Shown here piece after piece: positions 49,389 to 61,964 of a DNA stretch of 64,000 bases. Source of the stretch: Stercorarius parasiticus (lineage: Eukaryota; Chordata; Aves; Charadriiformes; Stercorariidae). The notes beneath the pieces were generated by a model. The model was given only the letters and a program-made list of their open reading frames with translations, ran no database searches and was not told the DNA's origin. Where the stretch lies: NCBI GenBank assembly GCA_013396915.1, contig VWZL01002016.1:732846-796845 (forward strand), in the 5' to 3' direction. Position 1 is the stretch's first letter, and each line of letters opens with the position of its first letter. A program made the position numbers and the translations under genes.

Positions 49389-51198
49389 CAGGAATTTCTT
49401 CATTAAAGCTGCAGAAGTAAAAATGAAGGAAAGCATCACAATATTATAATGCTGATATTAGTGGATGAATACCCCTACTATTTTAATAGTTGTTACTCTT
49501 GTATGGAAAGCAAGAGTCATATATTCTGCTTTATAGATGTGACACACAAATGTCAGTCTTTGGAAACCTGGATGTGTTGTGCCTATTGCTGGGGCCATAA
49601 AATTTTAAACATTGCAGAAAAATCACTGGGCAGTTTTCATATTTAAAAAGCATTAATAGCCAAGATTTTTCTGAGTTTCTTCAGAAAAGAGGAACTGTGG
49701 TTCCTTGCCGTGCTGTAGCACAAAACAGGTGCAATCAGCAGGTTTGGGTCACCCATGGTGAGGGGGCTGTTCACAGGCTGCATTGCTTGGCACCTGTAGT
49801 CCAACAGAAATATTCTTGGAGAGCAGTAAAAGACTTTTGTCTGGTTTCCATGGTTTTAAGTCAACTTTTTCAGTCTTCTGCTTAATAGGAGTCTTTCAAA
49901 TGAAAGCTGCTGCAAGATATGCCTGCACTAATTGATCCTCTGTCTACCTTGGGAGTGTTTTTCTGACTCCGGCAACTAAGCAGGCAGGCTCTGATGCAGG
50001 TGCTTCTGGCATTTCTGAACACATTTGCTATTGCTGGAGTTTCCTAGTTCTCAGATATAATGGGAAAAGTCAGAATACATTAATTTTAAATCATGACCAC
50101 CAACCTGAATGGAATGGCATCTATATCCAGGAGCCAACTGGGTCCATTACGTCTGGAGGAGCTGCTAGATTTCCAGTAGATATTTGTGAGAATTATTTCA
50201 GAGAAAAAATACTGCATAGAATACTTACAATGCTTATAATTAGCACTAATTTCTTTCCTATTGCCAAGGTGGTTATTCATTAAATGACCCTCCTCTTTCT
50301 AATTTATGTTTTTACAGCATACTATGGAAAACAATGGATGTTTTTCTCCCTGCTGTTTTTAAATTTCTGAGAAACAGATGCCAAGGGGATTTTTAAGTTG
50401 ATTAAGGATTCAGTTGGTTAAAAAATCCCATCCAGATGATACTGTGAGGCAAATTATGTTAATGGTAGAAGTAGTCCCTAGTGTTTCCCTGTGATGATTC
50501 CCAGATGGATCTAGAAGATGCTTGTCCTAACATGGCTGATGCTAATTAGAGTGGCACTGAAGAAGACAGTAAACTCTAGTGCCATTACATTTACTTTGGT
50601 AGGTGAATGCAGTGCTGCTTTTCCTTAAAGCACATGAGTTGGGGCTTCCAAATAACACCTAAAATAAGAGAATTGTATTGCAAGATGCATACCTAGGCAT
50701 GCCTGAGTTTGAGAGAAGTAGCCTAATCACAGCTCTGGAGGTAAATGACGAAAGCAAACAAGGGCTGCCTGCTGCCTCCATGGCATTTGTGTCTCCCGTG
50801 AGTCTGTGCATGACAGCAGCCCCCGTGCCAAGCTTCACGGGAAGCTGAAGAGTGAGCCTCATCCACAGATCTCACAGGATCAGGTTACCTGCATTCATAA
50901 AAACAAGTGTGGGTACAATTAACTTCTCAACTATCCTTCATTAAAAGCCAAACAATCCCACATCGCAGGTCGCTTTCCCTCCTTCCCACACTGGTTTTGT
51001 GTCATTCTAGCTTTCAGAAACTACACATTACCAGCGTTACAGAGACAGAGATGGGCATCTTAAATTACAAAGCATCCCACTAGATTTGAGGTTTCCTGTT
51101 TTACACAGACATGTTGCTGGGTTCCTGCTGGTCCCCTATCCCAAATTTCAGTGCACAGTGCCTCTCATTTTATAAACTTTTCTTCTCGTTGTTTAGGG
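49389..51198. other. Unassigned noncoding sequence
   Basis: AT-rich, with no recognised gene, RNA or repeat. Open frames are under 70 codons. Confidence 0.4.
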
Positions 51199-51411
51199 CC
51201 TTTTCTTTTCTTTTCTTTTCTCTTCTTTTCTCTTCTTTTCTCTTCTTTTCTCTTCTTTTCTCTTCTTTTCTCTTCTTTTCTCTTCTTTTCTCTTCTTTTC
51301 TCTTCTTTTCTCTTCTTTTCTCTTCTTTTCTCTTCTTTTCTCTTCTTTTCTCTTCTTTTCTCTTCTTTTCTTTTCTTTTCTTTTTCTTTTTCTTTCTTTT
51401 CTTTCTTTTTT
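51199..51411 (+). repeat. Polypyrimidine decamer satellite, 15 identical units
   Basis: The 10-bp unit tcttcttttc is repeated 15 times without a mismatch (51221-51370). It is flanked by TTTTC units (51201-51220 and 51371-51380) and then by irregular T/C sequence to 51411. The whole tract is about 210 bases of pure pyrimidine on this strand. It probably arose from a (TTTTC)n repeat by amplification of a mutated dimer. Because 10 is not a multiple of three, all three frames read the same 10-residue periodic peptide in different phases, so the Phe/Ser/Leu-rich and Lys/Glu/Arg-rich open frames on the two strands are artefacts. Confidence 0.97.
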
Positions 51412-51529
51412 AATTCCATGTCCAGAAGGGTGGTTACATATTTATTTCTCCTTATTTCACCAAAACATAAAGAGTTAACACTTTGAGAGATAAATTGCAG
51501 ATTATTTCATTATAGAGAATTTTTGTGGG

Positions 51530-51960
51530 ATTCATCCGGAGATAATTAAGTTTCCAAGGAAAAGATCTCCCTCCCCCCGACCCACCCATTTTAATTGCCA
51601 CACTCCCTTACACCATTCTTTTTTCATTTATTATTTTTCTTTTTGTATAAGGTACAAATTAAGGCAGAGGGCTGCAAGAGCAGGCTCGTAAGCCCGATTA
51701 ACTTTAAGCATGTCCTTTGCATACAATTTATGTCAGTAAAATTAAGCGTTTGCACTTATATTACAGGGAGGAAGCTATAAATTATAGCCTGCCAATGAAG
51801 TGATTCATGTAGAAATAAAAAAGCAAGGGGATAAGTGACTGATCAAAAGCCGACCTTTTTTGCATCAGCATGTAAGAGAACAGACTTGGCTCAACACATA
51901 TATTCTGACTTTAGTCGGGAGCACATAATGTAACCGGGAGCCTTAAAAAAGCAGGAAGTT
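51530..51960. promoter_or_regulatory. Candidate conserved noncoding element
   Basis: Repeat-free sequence of mixed composition directly downstream of the satellite. It has homeodomain-type TAATTA at 51543-51548, an octamer-like TTTGCATA at 51716-51723, and isolated CpGs kept in AT-rich context (for example near 51536, 51687, 51695, 51746, 51851 and 51917). Such AT-rich, motif-dense sequence with surviving CpGs is typical of developmental enhancers in vertebrate gene deserts. There is no coding signature. Function is inferred only. Confidence 0.3.
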
Positions 51961-54900
51961 TTGAAGAAAAAATGATGGAACTGGAAGTAGTTTTAGAAAT
52001 GAAAAAAAAACCCCAAACAAAGTTGATCCCAAAACCTAAAACTAGACAAGCACCAGGCCACCCTCCAAAATGTCCCAAACTCTGAAAAGTCAAGATCTTG
52101 TTGTACAACATATTTTTAAGTCTCGCATGATGACAGTTTCCAGACCCCTGGCATGTTCCTTAGTAAAAATGAGTTCCTTTCAGACTTGAAAGCATATCAC
52201 AAAACTGTAAAGTTCTTTTGCATTTAATATTGCATTAGCAGGGACAAGGGTATTTGTATCCGTGTCTCCGTAACAGAGTGTTCCCAGCTTGCTGGAAGTG
52301 TTTGGCTGACCAATAGTGACAAGTGGTCTGAAACGAGAAAATATCCAAAACAAGAAACATTACTAAACAATTCCTTAAAGCCAGATTTTCATCGATTTGC
52401 GAGGAACTGCACCAGTTTGCCCACAGCAAGGAGCTTGCTCCCTTTCACCAGAAAGCTGTGAAGACTCTCACCATGAGAAAAGTTACTACTTCTTCTCAGA
52501 CTACAGAAGATACATACTGGCTCCGACCTTGCATACTATTTAACATTAAGCAACAGGAAATTCAATCAAGAACTGAACACACTCCCCTAGTAACATATTC
52601 CCAGCCTAGATATCTTTCAATGATAGGCAAAAAAAGCCACCCTAAGGCTTGAATATTAACTCTAATGATTGAAATGTTATTTAAAAAAATAAAATAAAAT
52701 CCCAAAGCTTGGAGTGTTAACATTTTCTGAGTTTGTTGGTGGTGTGCACAGCGTTCAAGACACTTGCAGACCTCCGGCCACGCTTCTGTCTGAGAGCCAG
52801 CCCAGGTAGGAATGTGACAGCCTGGCAGTCCCGGCACTTAGGCAATGTTTCTTGCTCTCCAGATTACTCCTGCTACAGCACTTGAACTCTTAAATCTCTT
52901 AGCTTATTCAAACTCCCGAAGCACAAAGTAAGAGATAATAAGTCTCACTTTATCTGTTCAGTATTTGTAGCTCTTTCATGCATCAAACACAGTCCTGTGC
53001 TACTTGTTGTTCGTATTTTTTCATGTAGGAATGTCTTGTTCTTCTGTCTTAGCAGCTCTCTGTATCAACCACTGCAGTCCAGATATAGGAAAAAATGTGA
53101 AGGATTTTAACAATTCAACTTAATATGTCAAAGAACACAATGCAGCATCTTTCATTACATGATCAAAATATACTAACTAGCTCTACGGCTAAAATGTAAC
53201 AAAGTAGTCATATAAATTGAACCACCGATGATGATACATTATTATTATATTTTAGATAATAGACTAGCTATATTAAAGCTAATTAATATGCTTTCATCAG
53301 ATGGTTAGACAGCTATCATTCCGAGTCTTTTGATCACCAGTGAAGTAGTCACTAATCAGGGGCAGCCACAGATAGCCAAAATGCTTGCAGAGCTTCAGTT
53401 TTAAGAGAGCTCATTGCACAGATAGATCCCTTACTATATCTCTGCAATAACACTAAAAACCCATTTAAGGAAGCTTTTGGGTCAGGATCACCATGTGGAC
53501 GTATAAGGCAAAAAGTAACAGCTCCCATAGCTGTTACAAATTGAATCAGCTCACTTTCTGTTGGAGGTCCATTTGCTTAATTCAATGGCATATTGGTTTC
53601 CTTAATTCAACCCCAGATTTCATGTCAGTATGGGCTAGGAAAAGAAATGTTCTCTTAGTACCTCTGCATCACTTTCTTCTTTTAGTGCAGCCTAATTAGG
53701 CTTATCCTGCTGTTTCCTTCTAAAAATAAAGTAGTTACGAAGCTCAAAATTACCACTCTACGGTATTATTACCTCATCTGTAAACTGCTGGCAATTGCTT
53801 ATGTTTTATAGATGATTTTGAACTCCTGAGAAACACAAGTGGTGCCAAGGAGATGAAAAAATGAAACAGGAAACAATGCAAATAGCTCAGTGATCTGGGC
53901 AGTCAACTCCATCTTGCTAGCAGGCAAAGTAAGTGCCTAAAGGCTTATTACCAAAACTTCTGAGTAATTCTTTTAGCCATAAAGTGCAGCAATAGAATGA
54001 TTACTATGAGCAATATTATATCATAAAACTCCAATATATCTCTGGATCGCTGGCAGCTTTTTGGTAAGAAAAGGCATCCGAAGAGGGCTATCACAGCTAA
54101 AGCTAGTTTAAAACCTCAGATGATGCAATGCTGTTGCATGTGTACTAAATGTCCACATACTTTCTTCTTGTATACTTTCTCCAGGCTGTCATGATGTGAA
54201 GAAATTTGTCTGTACAAAGCAATTCAGACAACAAGGGTAAAGCAACTTAGAAAAAGTAAAAATATTACAAATACCAAAAGAAAACGTATGCCTAAAATCC
54301 TGTATGGGAGGATCAGAAACCGGACCTTTCTGTCCACGGGGAATGGAGGGGTAAAGAGGGTGGGAGGCAGGGAAGCAAGGGCTACAGCGTGAGCTCAGTC
54401 AGGGATGCTGTCAGAAGTCAGGGACGGCTTTGCTTCTGTGGTATCTATACAGCAATTATTGGCCTGTGAGCTAAATTTTACAGCCTGTATCATAATGTCG
54501 CACAAAGGTCAAGGAAAATGAAAAGGCTTTTGGACAATCTTAACATTTCCATAGTGCACTTTTTGTATGATGACCTCAACTCACACTTGTGCTCTGTAAA
54601 CATCCTATGGGCATAAAATTATTCAGAATATTCACTGCATTTGTGGCATAGTTGCTAAACTATGCACTGCGGATCTTAGAGCAAATCTAATATCTCATTG
54701 CATGCAAGCTTAATCAACAGAATTTACAATTGCTCTTGTGTTAGCAGAATGAAGGACTGATTTTCTGTGAGTTGGAAGATGGCTTCTCTAATCCTTATTG
54801 CCTTGAAAGGCTGTATTGTTGTTTTCATCACTTGACCCATTACTCTTTTCATCATTTAATTCAATTATAAACTCGCTTGCTGATGCCGCTCGCTTGGATA

Positions 54901-55318
54901 TTTTCCCATCCTTTTTTGTATGAACTGCTGTTCACCTACTGCTTTTTCAATTTTCTAATCTGCCTTGCCATTAACATCGCTGCTGGAAGTTAGAAGCTGA
55001 CACACAAATCCATTTAAAGTAAGGTCTGGGTCTATTTTTTGATCTGATACATATTTAACCAAAAAAAGCTTGACAAAATTGTACCATTTCCTCTCCTTTA
55101 AGCAACATAACAAGAAGAATGAATACTTGTCTGTTCTCCCATCATGTGTAGGAGATGGCCTGGGCTGCATTTACATAGAGTAGATGGGCTTTTGGAGGTG
55201 TGCTGTAAAACAGTCACAGCTCTCCATAACAGCAGAACGCTTTTCTCCTTCTTTCAGGAAAATTAGAATAATTTTTGCGGAGTAAAACCAGCTCAGCAGC
55301 TTTCCACTGACATGTCAC
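51961..55318. other. Unassigned noncoding sequence
   Basis: No gene was recognised. Open frames are all under 95 codons. It includes the candidate conserved block at 54430-54960, described separately. Confidence 0.4.
54430..54960. promoter_or_regulatory. Candidate conserved noncoding element
   Basis: AT-rich sequence without repeats, with a nuclear-receptor-type half site AAAGGTCAAGG at 54504-54514, CAATTATT near 54451 and TTAATTCAATTATAA near 54857. Near 54870-54893 three CpGs are kept (actcgcttgctgatgccgct then cgcttgg). The composition resembles known deeply conserved enhancers. Conservation has not been tested here. Confidence 0.25.
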
Positions 55319-55532
55319 GGAGAACGTTTACTGTGAGGGTGGTGAGGCACTGGAACAGGTTGCCCAGGGAAGTTGTGGCTGCCCCATCCCTAGAAGTGTT
55401 CAAGGCCAGGCTGGATGGGGCTTTGAGCAACCTGGCCTGGTGGAAGGCGTCCCTGCCCATGGCAGGTGGGCTGGAACTAGATGATCTTTAATGTCCCTTC
55501 CAACCCAAACCATTTTATGATTCTATGATTTT
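55319..55532 (+). mobile_element. CR1 LINE 3' fragment, sense, stop codon lost
   Basis: The fragment starts at the [24 protein letters not shown] C-terminal stretch. The frame is open to SNLAW, where the usual TAG stop reads TGG (A to G), so translation would run into the 3' UTR. The UTR has TTAATGTCCCTTCCAACCCA and TTTTATGATTCTATGATTTT at the end. It is a short, moderately young CR1 insertion. Confidence 0.95.
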
Positions 55533-58529
55533 ATTTAAATTTTTAAGCCTGTTCAATTTATTGTGTCACCAAAAAAGAAGAGAGAAATATATCCCCAGAG
55601 CTTTAACTGGTACTTTTTTCCACACTATGAGAACTTTAGTAAGGATGATATTTGTCAATGCAGCAAAAAAGAGAGCTCTCTTGCATCTTGGAGAGCTCTG
55701 GGTGCATGTACCAGCAGAACCAGGGCATATGAGGTAGTCCATTAAGGTTTTGTTTGTTTGTCACAGTGTTACCATGCTGACAACGTGCATGCTCTGTGTG
55801 CTCTGCAGTGCTCACTCTCACATTTTTAAGAAGGGTAAAAGATTGAAAATGAAAGTGCTTTGTCCATCACAGAATCAACTTCCTAACTTCCAAACTAACC
55901 AGGCCTAAAGTCTGATATATGTTTATTTCGCTGTGTTGCTGGAGGGGAACTCTATGCTGTGTTTCTAATATGTATAGCTAAGAAATTTCCATTGCAGAGC
56001 CTACAGGCATGCATGGATACATAAAAATAATTTTCTGTAGTTAGAACTGTTAGATACAGTCCATCTGCCCCACTCCTATGTGTACTGGTAGAAAGTTTTT
56101 TCCCTTAAAACTTCGGTTTAAGTAAAATGTTTTCATTTTAGATATGATCACCTGGGCTGTAGTTCTGTATCATTCCTCTTTCATGCTCTGGTTTTCTGTT
56201 TACCTGCTGAGAACCGCAGCTTCTATACCATTAGGGTTATACGTAGCAGAAACCTTTTGCAACTGAGCTGATTACTGTGATTAAGGCCAGTCTGTTAATA
56301 CTGAATGTCAAAGAACATTAAACGAAGGTGTTTGTAAATCAAGTAAGTGAATACCACTTTTATAGACAGTCCACTTCCACTGAAATATCTTCGTTGGCCA
56401 TATATCCCTCTTGTGAAGTCCTTGAATGAAAAAGTAACAGGTATTTTCCTTGTAACATACAATTGCTTTTCAACTCCAAGTATAGCATTAGATCCTAAAA
56501 GTGTTCATTATAATATGTCCAGTCTCTGTCCAGCACAGTCCCCTTACTATCATTACCTCATTTAATATATAGTACTCTATTGCCAAGATAGCATTTTCCT
56601 ATAAAATCACATTCATCACTACATAATGCACTGAGATCATTATTTAATTAACAAAATAGTTAATAATTGACTCTTCTACCTATATTTGTACTATTGTTTG
56701 TACTGCCGTTGCATGCATGCACAGGCCTCATAACGCTAGAAGCTATATAGCCATGTAACAAAAAACCTATACTCAAGCACCAATAGTCTTTTGAAAGGAG
56801 CTTAGTCTTGATTAATGGTAAGATACAATAACTGAAAGGTGCAGGTTGCAGAAGGACTAAAAGGAAAGCCAGTAAATTTCACACCATAATCCACAACCTC
56901 AACCTACCACGTGCTCTGCAGAGTGCTAATACACAAAGCGCAGGAGAAAAACTCCACTGATAATTTTTTTCCTGCTCTGTTGTGAGGGACAGCTATTTTG
57001 TTGGTTATGTGGCCTGGATGGCTCTGATGTCATTATGCATCTACAGTCAGTATTTCTTACGTTATTCAAGCCGAATGACTGCTAGGAAAGATAACGGGCA
57101 TTCGAGGTTTTTCAGCAATGGATTTCTATCCATCCTATTTTCCATGTATGCACCAGTTCAGCCAGATTTCCAGAGGTCCTCACCTCTGTCACACCTCTTT
57201 TGCAAATCTAAGTGAAAAATCCCAGCTTTGTGAGAAAAGCAACTCAAATTTAAAAATTCTTAATTCCCTTGGATTAGAAAGGAAATATAAACTGTAAATC
57301 TAGTCACGCTACTCAAGGCCATCCCTTCTCTGTGTTTTACCTCTCTGACCATATGGATTGCATAGCTTGTACCACCTTCCTTCACCATATTTTCCCTAGC
57401 CCAGGGATCAGACTGTGCCAAAGGGGTGCATGTCTGTGTCCTTGTCACAAGCTGACCTCTTTCCAAACACAAGAGCAAGGAATGATGGTTGTGCACGGAC
57501 CCTACTCTCCACCTGCTGATTCCTAAGGCTTGCAAGCAGACTCTTAATGCTTCCAACATTTGGTTCAGGTGTTTTAAGATGGGCCTGATGTTTCAGTTTA
57601 GTTTAACAGCCAGCCTTCCATTTTGTTATGACTGGCTGAAAAGCTGCCAGGCTGAGTAACTGATTGCAACCAACCTCTCTCTTTTTCATCTGAGTGGAAA
57701 AGAAGTATTTTTAGAAAAATCCAGTGACAGTCTTCTGTACAAGTTCAGATGTCATAACAGGCTGAAAAAGCACGTGTATTCTGTTTCACAGGGCTCCCTA
57801 AGGAGCTTTTTACACATAAAAAATGAATTAATGAAAAACTAACTGGTTTTAGTCATAAAAACGTAGTTGTGTAAAATACTACTCACACTGTAGAGATCAC
57901 TAGATCAACATTATATCACCATCTCTATAAGCTTCCTATGTCCCCAGGGCAACATTTGACTCCAGTTCCATTCATCCTGGTCTCTCTCAGTATTAAGCTA
58001 CTGAAAAATGGATCACCCTGCCCCGTGCTATTTGTCTTCCAAATCTCCTCCACTGCCACAGGTGTCCTGTGTCAAATAAACGGCAGGGCAGAGGGGGGAG
58101 GAAAAGGGGAGTACCCTCCTCGGCTGTGTTTAGACTGCAGCCTGTTGTTAACGTTATGAAAGGAAATTCTTCAGTTTGAGTGCTGAGTGCCTTAAAAAAC
58201 AATTGCCTCATCTAAGTTGCAGAACAGGAGCTGGCCCAGCAGTGGCTTGTCATAGTGCAGGGGAGAGAACAGGATCTCCTTTTCACACAGGCTACCTCAA
58301 AAGCTAATAAGAAAATAAGACTTACTATCATAGGTCTGACTTGCCCAGGATCATGCCTCCAGCAGTGATGGGCAGAAGGTGTGTAGCGCAAGTGTAAGAG
58401 CAAAACAAGTAAGCAATGGTACGTCCCCACAGTGTTCTCCTAGCTTCCAGTGGTTTGTTGCTTTCAAAGTAGAAGTGGCGTTTTTGCATTTAATAGTCCT
58501 TGACAGAATTTTCTTCAGTGATTTTGTCC
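55533..58529. other. Unassigned noncoding sequence
   Basis: AT-rich, with no recognised gene or repeat. Open frames are 99 codons or shorter. Confidence 0.4.
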
Positions 58530-58850
58530 AATCATTTTTGAACCTATATGTTCCTTGCCACATCCTGTGGCATCCATGGGTCAGTTACATGTAATGTGAA
58601 ACAATATTTCCTTGCGTTTGTTTTGCAAGCTCTGCCTTCACTTGATACCTTCTAGTTCCTGCACTGGAAGAGCCTCCCAACAGTTATCTCCACCTCCATG
58701 TCCTTCATGACCTCTGTTGCAAGGCCATCACTCGCCCCTTTTCTAGATACAAGAATGCTCCTAGCCTATGTGGGTCTCGCATTGAAGTCACTCTGCGTCG
58801 CTGATCATCTGTGCCTGTTGTAGTCCTGCTGTACCTCTTCTGAGATAAAA
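58530..58850 (-). mobile_element. Very old CR1-like LINE remnant, antisense
   Basis: Phrases such as ttccttgcgtttgttttgca, cttcactt gataccttctagttcct and ctgtacctcttctgagat follow the order of antisense CR1 3' coding sequence (the FF...RTINHWN region, SDRTRGN and the ATKMI region), as seen in ancient amniote CR1 copies. It is heavily mutated with no open frame. The octamer tail is not visible. Confidence 0.45.
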
Positions 58851-58984
58851 AGGCCATAACACAGAAAAAGGCCTCAGTAGAACACTACTGAGTTGTGAGA
58901 TGATGATTTCATAGATCTATCTATTACAACATGAAGATTTTATTCAAATGGTAACAGTAACTCCAAGCCTATCCTAATAGGTGT

Positions 58985-59150
58985 AGGAGTTGGAGGGATG
59001 GGGATGGTGGACTTTGCATTTATGTGCGTTGAATTCCACCTGCCAGTTACTATTACAAGGTCTTCCTGCAGTTTCACATCATTTTTAGCACCAATTTTAA
59101 GCAAATCATCTGCTGCATCCTGTGCAAAGAAAGATCCTAGTGTAGAAATA
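58985..59150 (-). mobile_element. Possible further part of the same ancient CR1-like remnant
   Basis: The run gcatttatgtgcgttgaatt, then ccacctgccagttactatta, then a cttcctgcagtttcaca segment resembles the antisense RT palm region that follows 'CTxxKFNxxKC' in old CR1 copies (the aaattTCAtctgccAttt... caGTCacc pattern). Position and orientation agree with the preceding piece. It is strongly degraded. Confidence 0.3.
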
Positions 59151-60262
59151 TTCCCAAGTGTAAACATAATTTTGCACGTCTTAAAGAGCATATAATTTTG
59201 CTCTTCCTGACTAAATCATCTCTTGTCCTACAGATTCTTTGGCAAGTTGCCTTTTCCTGACATGTTTGAAAAACAATTTATTATGCATGTTCATGTCTTT
59301 TGCAAGCAGTTTCTCAAACTTCCCCATTTTGGGGGTGGGGGAAGGTATGCTTTCTTTTAACCTTCCAGAGCTTATGATCTTTGCTATTTTCCTGAACTGA
59401 ACATAACCTTAGCACATTGAAGGACGCCACCTTCAATTTGTTCCCCTCCTGCTAGCTTTCTTCTGGTCTTTTTGTGGTCTTTTTAAAGATGTGGCATGTA
59501 TTTGCCCTGTGCCTCTGATATACTCCTTTTAAATTATCTGCCAGACTTTCCTCTTTAAAAGTTTAAACTTTCCTTTTTTATGGAATCTTACACATTTTTA
59601 AACACAATTTTACTCAATTTCCCTTTTTTGAAATTAAGCACAATGTTATAGATATTGAGTGGTTTCATTGGTCCTTGCAAGGTGTTGGATCTGAGCCTGT
59701 TTTGATCCCTGTTATAGAGTGCTTGTTCCACAGCAGCATTTATGAATCAAGTCCAGCATTGCTCAGGGCAAAGAGCTGATCATTCCATCTTAGGTTCCCT
59801 GAGTACTTGGCCCAGGAGGAAGTCATTAAGAATGACTAAACACTTAAATTTGACATCACATCCCAACGCAGCATTAGCCAATACACCCAGGAGTGTTTGC
59901 AGTCTCCTTCCATAGACATGTTCTTGTGTTCTCATCTCCACCAGCTTAACAAAGGTGCTGCCACATTCCAGCGGATCATTCGGTTGTATAGGTGTTGTAT
60001 ACGTGACAGAGGAAGGACAGGCCCACTAAGCATTGCCAAAAATAACACCAATTACAAGAGGACAGAAATATTTCTAAACTGCTTAGAAAAGTCAATGAAA
60101 TTTCAAGGCTTGAAACAGACAGACTTTGACGAAACTAGAAACATAGAGCTAGTACTGGAATTAACACTAAAGAAGTCCCAATACATAAGAGGGTCTTGCC
60201 TGCTGTAAGCACGTAATCTGTAGGCGGCTTTGAATACATTACCCAAGGGACTGTTTCCATAT

Positions 60263-60344
60263 CTTTGCACTGTATTACACTGCAAAGACATGCAAGCAGA
60301 AAACTGTTCATTAAGGTTGGCTTATTACTGTAGTGTAATAAGCC
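60263..60344. other. Two adjacent inverted repeats
   Basis: ctttgca (60263-60269) pairs with tgcaaag (60281-60287). Further on, ggcttattac (60319-60328) pairs perfectly with gtaataagcc (60335-60344) across a 6-base loop. They may be the remains of a palindromic mobile element or chance hairpins. Confidence 0.6.
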
Positions 60345-61904
60345 CTGTCTGGGTCTGATATTCTATAATAAAACTGTAATAATTCATGCAGAAGCCTGGC
60401 TAGCTACAGCAGCTAGTAAAGGTAAGGATGGTGGAATGGAAAGAAAGAGTATTTAAAGAAATGGTACAACAAAAAGAGGGATAAACATAAATAGGTCTCT
60501 TGTCTGTCTAATCTTGAAACATTCACGCCCTTGTTCAGAATGAAAAAGATGCCCAAGACAAGTAGGGTATTGTACTGAAAAATATTGGCTGCCTGATGGC
60601 TTTGGAAAAAAATATGCCATGTTCACAAATACCTCCCCTGACCTGTTTATTAAAAAGGACAATAAATGACTGAGCAGTGAATATTCAGGGCCTGGGAGAT
60701 TTTATCAGGCATAATGTTTCTGAAAAAGGTTGTATGATACAGTTGGCTGTGGGAAGAACGACGAGTTCAGATCTTTCTCAAGTCAGCTGATTCTGTTCCA
60801 TTTCTAATTCCATGTACAGTTGCTATTTAACATTTTGCCAATCTTCTGGGAAAGTCTTTCAAACAAAGGTTTTGAACGTGACTTGCACAGATTGCTGACT
60901 GCCTTTCACAGCCCGGACATTCTATGAAGTCCTTCACGGATGACCGTGTTTTGTTTTATTTTTTAATGTATTCCATAAAGGAAGAATTCTGAACTAAGCT
61001 GCTGTGATTGCACTTAATCAACTTGCAAACAACACACAGAAAAGAATTCATTATATTACTATAGTGAATTCCTGCTATTTAAGGATAGTGTCATTATGAA
61101 TAGAGCTTATTGAAACCAAAATGCCTGAATTTATTTATAGATCCTATGTACAAGTGAAAGAAGCAAAGGAGTTTGAAAATAGCTAATACGCTTACTGTGA
61201 TGTTAGCTTTCCTGGAAGTGAGCTGCAGTAGGGACAAGTCATCAAGGGTGAGACTGTGTGCTCAGCATTTACCTGTGTCTGCTGCTGGGGAAGTCTGCAG
61301 GAAACCTCTCATTTACCTCACACGAAACAGAATTATGCCATCACAAAGCTCTTCTGAAAATATATACTTCTGAAAAATGCAGAAGACTGCAGCTAATGTG
61401 ATTCTAGTGTTTCAGCAGCACTAGGAAGCAGCATTTAAAAATGCTAAGCATTTTGCCCTAGGAACTATTGCAATCTTTTAGAAACCATTATCAGGAGTTC
61501 AGAGAGGTTGATTTTCTACCCAGAAAAAGTACAATTAGCTAACGCCTCAGTAGCATGTGTTCCCTGCGCCATGATGCTTAAAGGTACTTCTCTAAAAAAC
61601 CCAATAGATGAATAAAATATATTATTAAGTTAAGATTCTTTTTATCTGCCCAGGAAGAGTAGCAGCTTTAATAAGTTACAAAGAGAAATTTTTCAGACCA
61701 TATTTAATCACATGGAGGAAAGATGATCCGGTTAGTGGTTTCAAATATTTTATACCACTGTGGTAATTTCTGGTGCCAGCATACCACTAACATCTGTACT
61801 GTTTCGCAGAAAGGAATTCTACAGACGCTGTATATGCTACCAAGTATTCATGGCTTACATATCAAGGTACTATTGCTCCACTGGCTTGATGTCAGTCAAG
61901 AAGA

Positions 61905-61964
61905 GCCCCACAGGAGTCAGTGGAGTTACCCAGCAGAGGAGAAGAGTTAGATCAAAATCAGGCC
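61905..61964. repeat. Palindromic sauropsid-type repeat relic
   Basis: The run gccccacaggagtcagtgga followed by gttacccagcagaggagaag and then atcaaaatcaggcc matches the 'GGAGTCAGTGGAGTTAC accagc... gatctggcc' pattern of the old repeat type. Confidence 0.45.

Noticed and set aside
51111..51486. Frames of 84-111 codons on both strands, rich in Phe/Ser/Leu or Lys/Glu/Arg
   Set aside because: Produced by the decamer satellite. The period of 10 bases gives the same periodic peptide in all frames.
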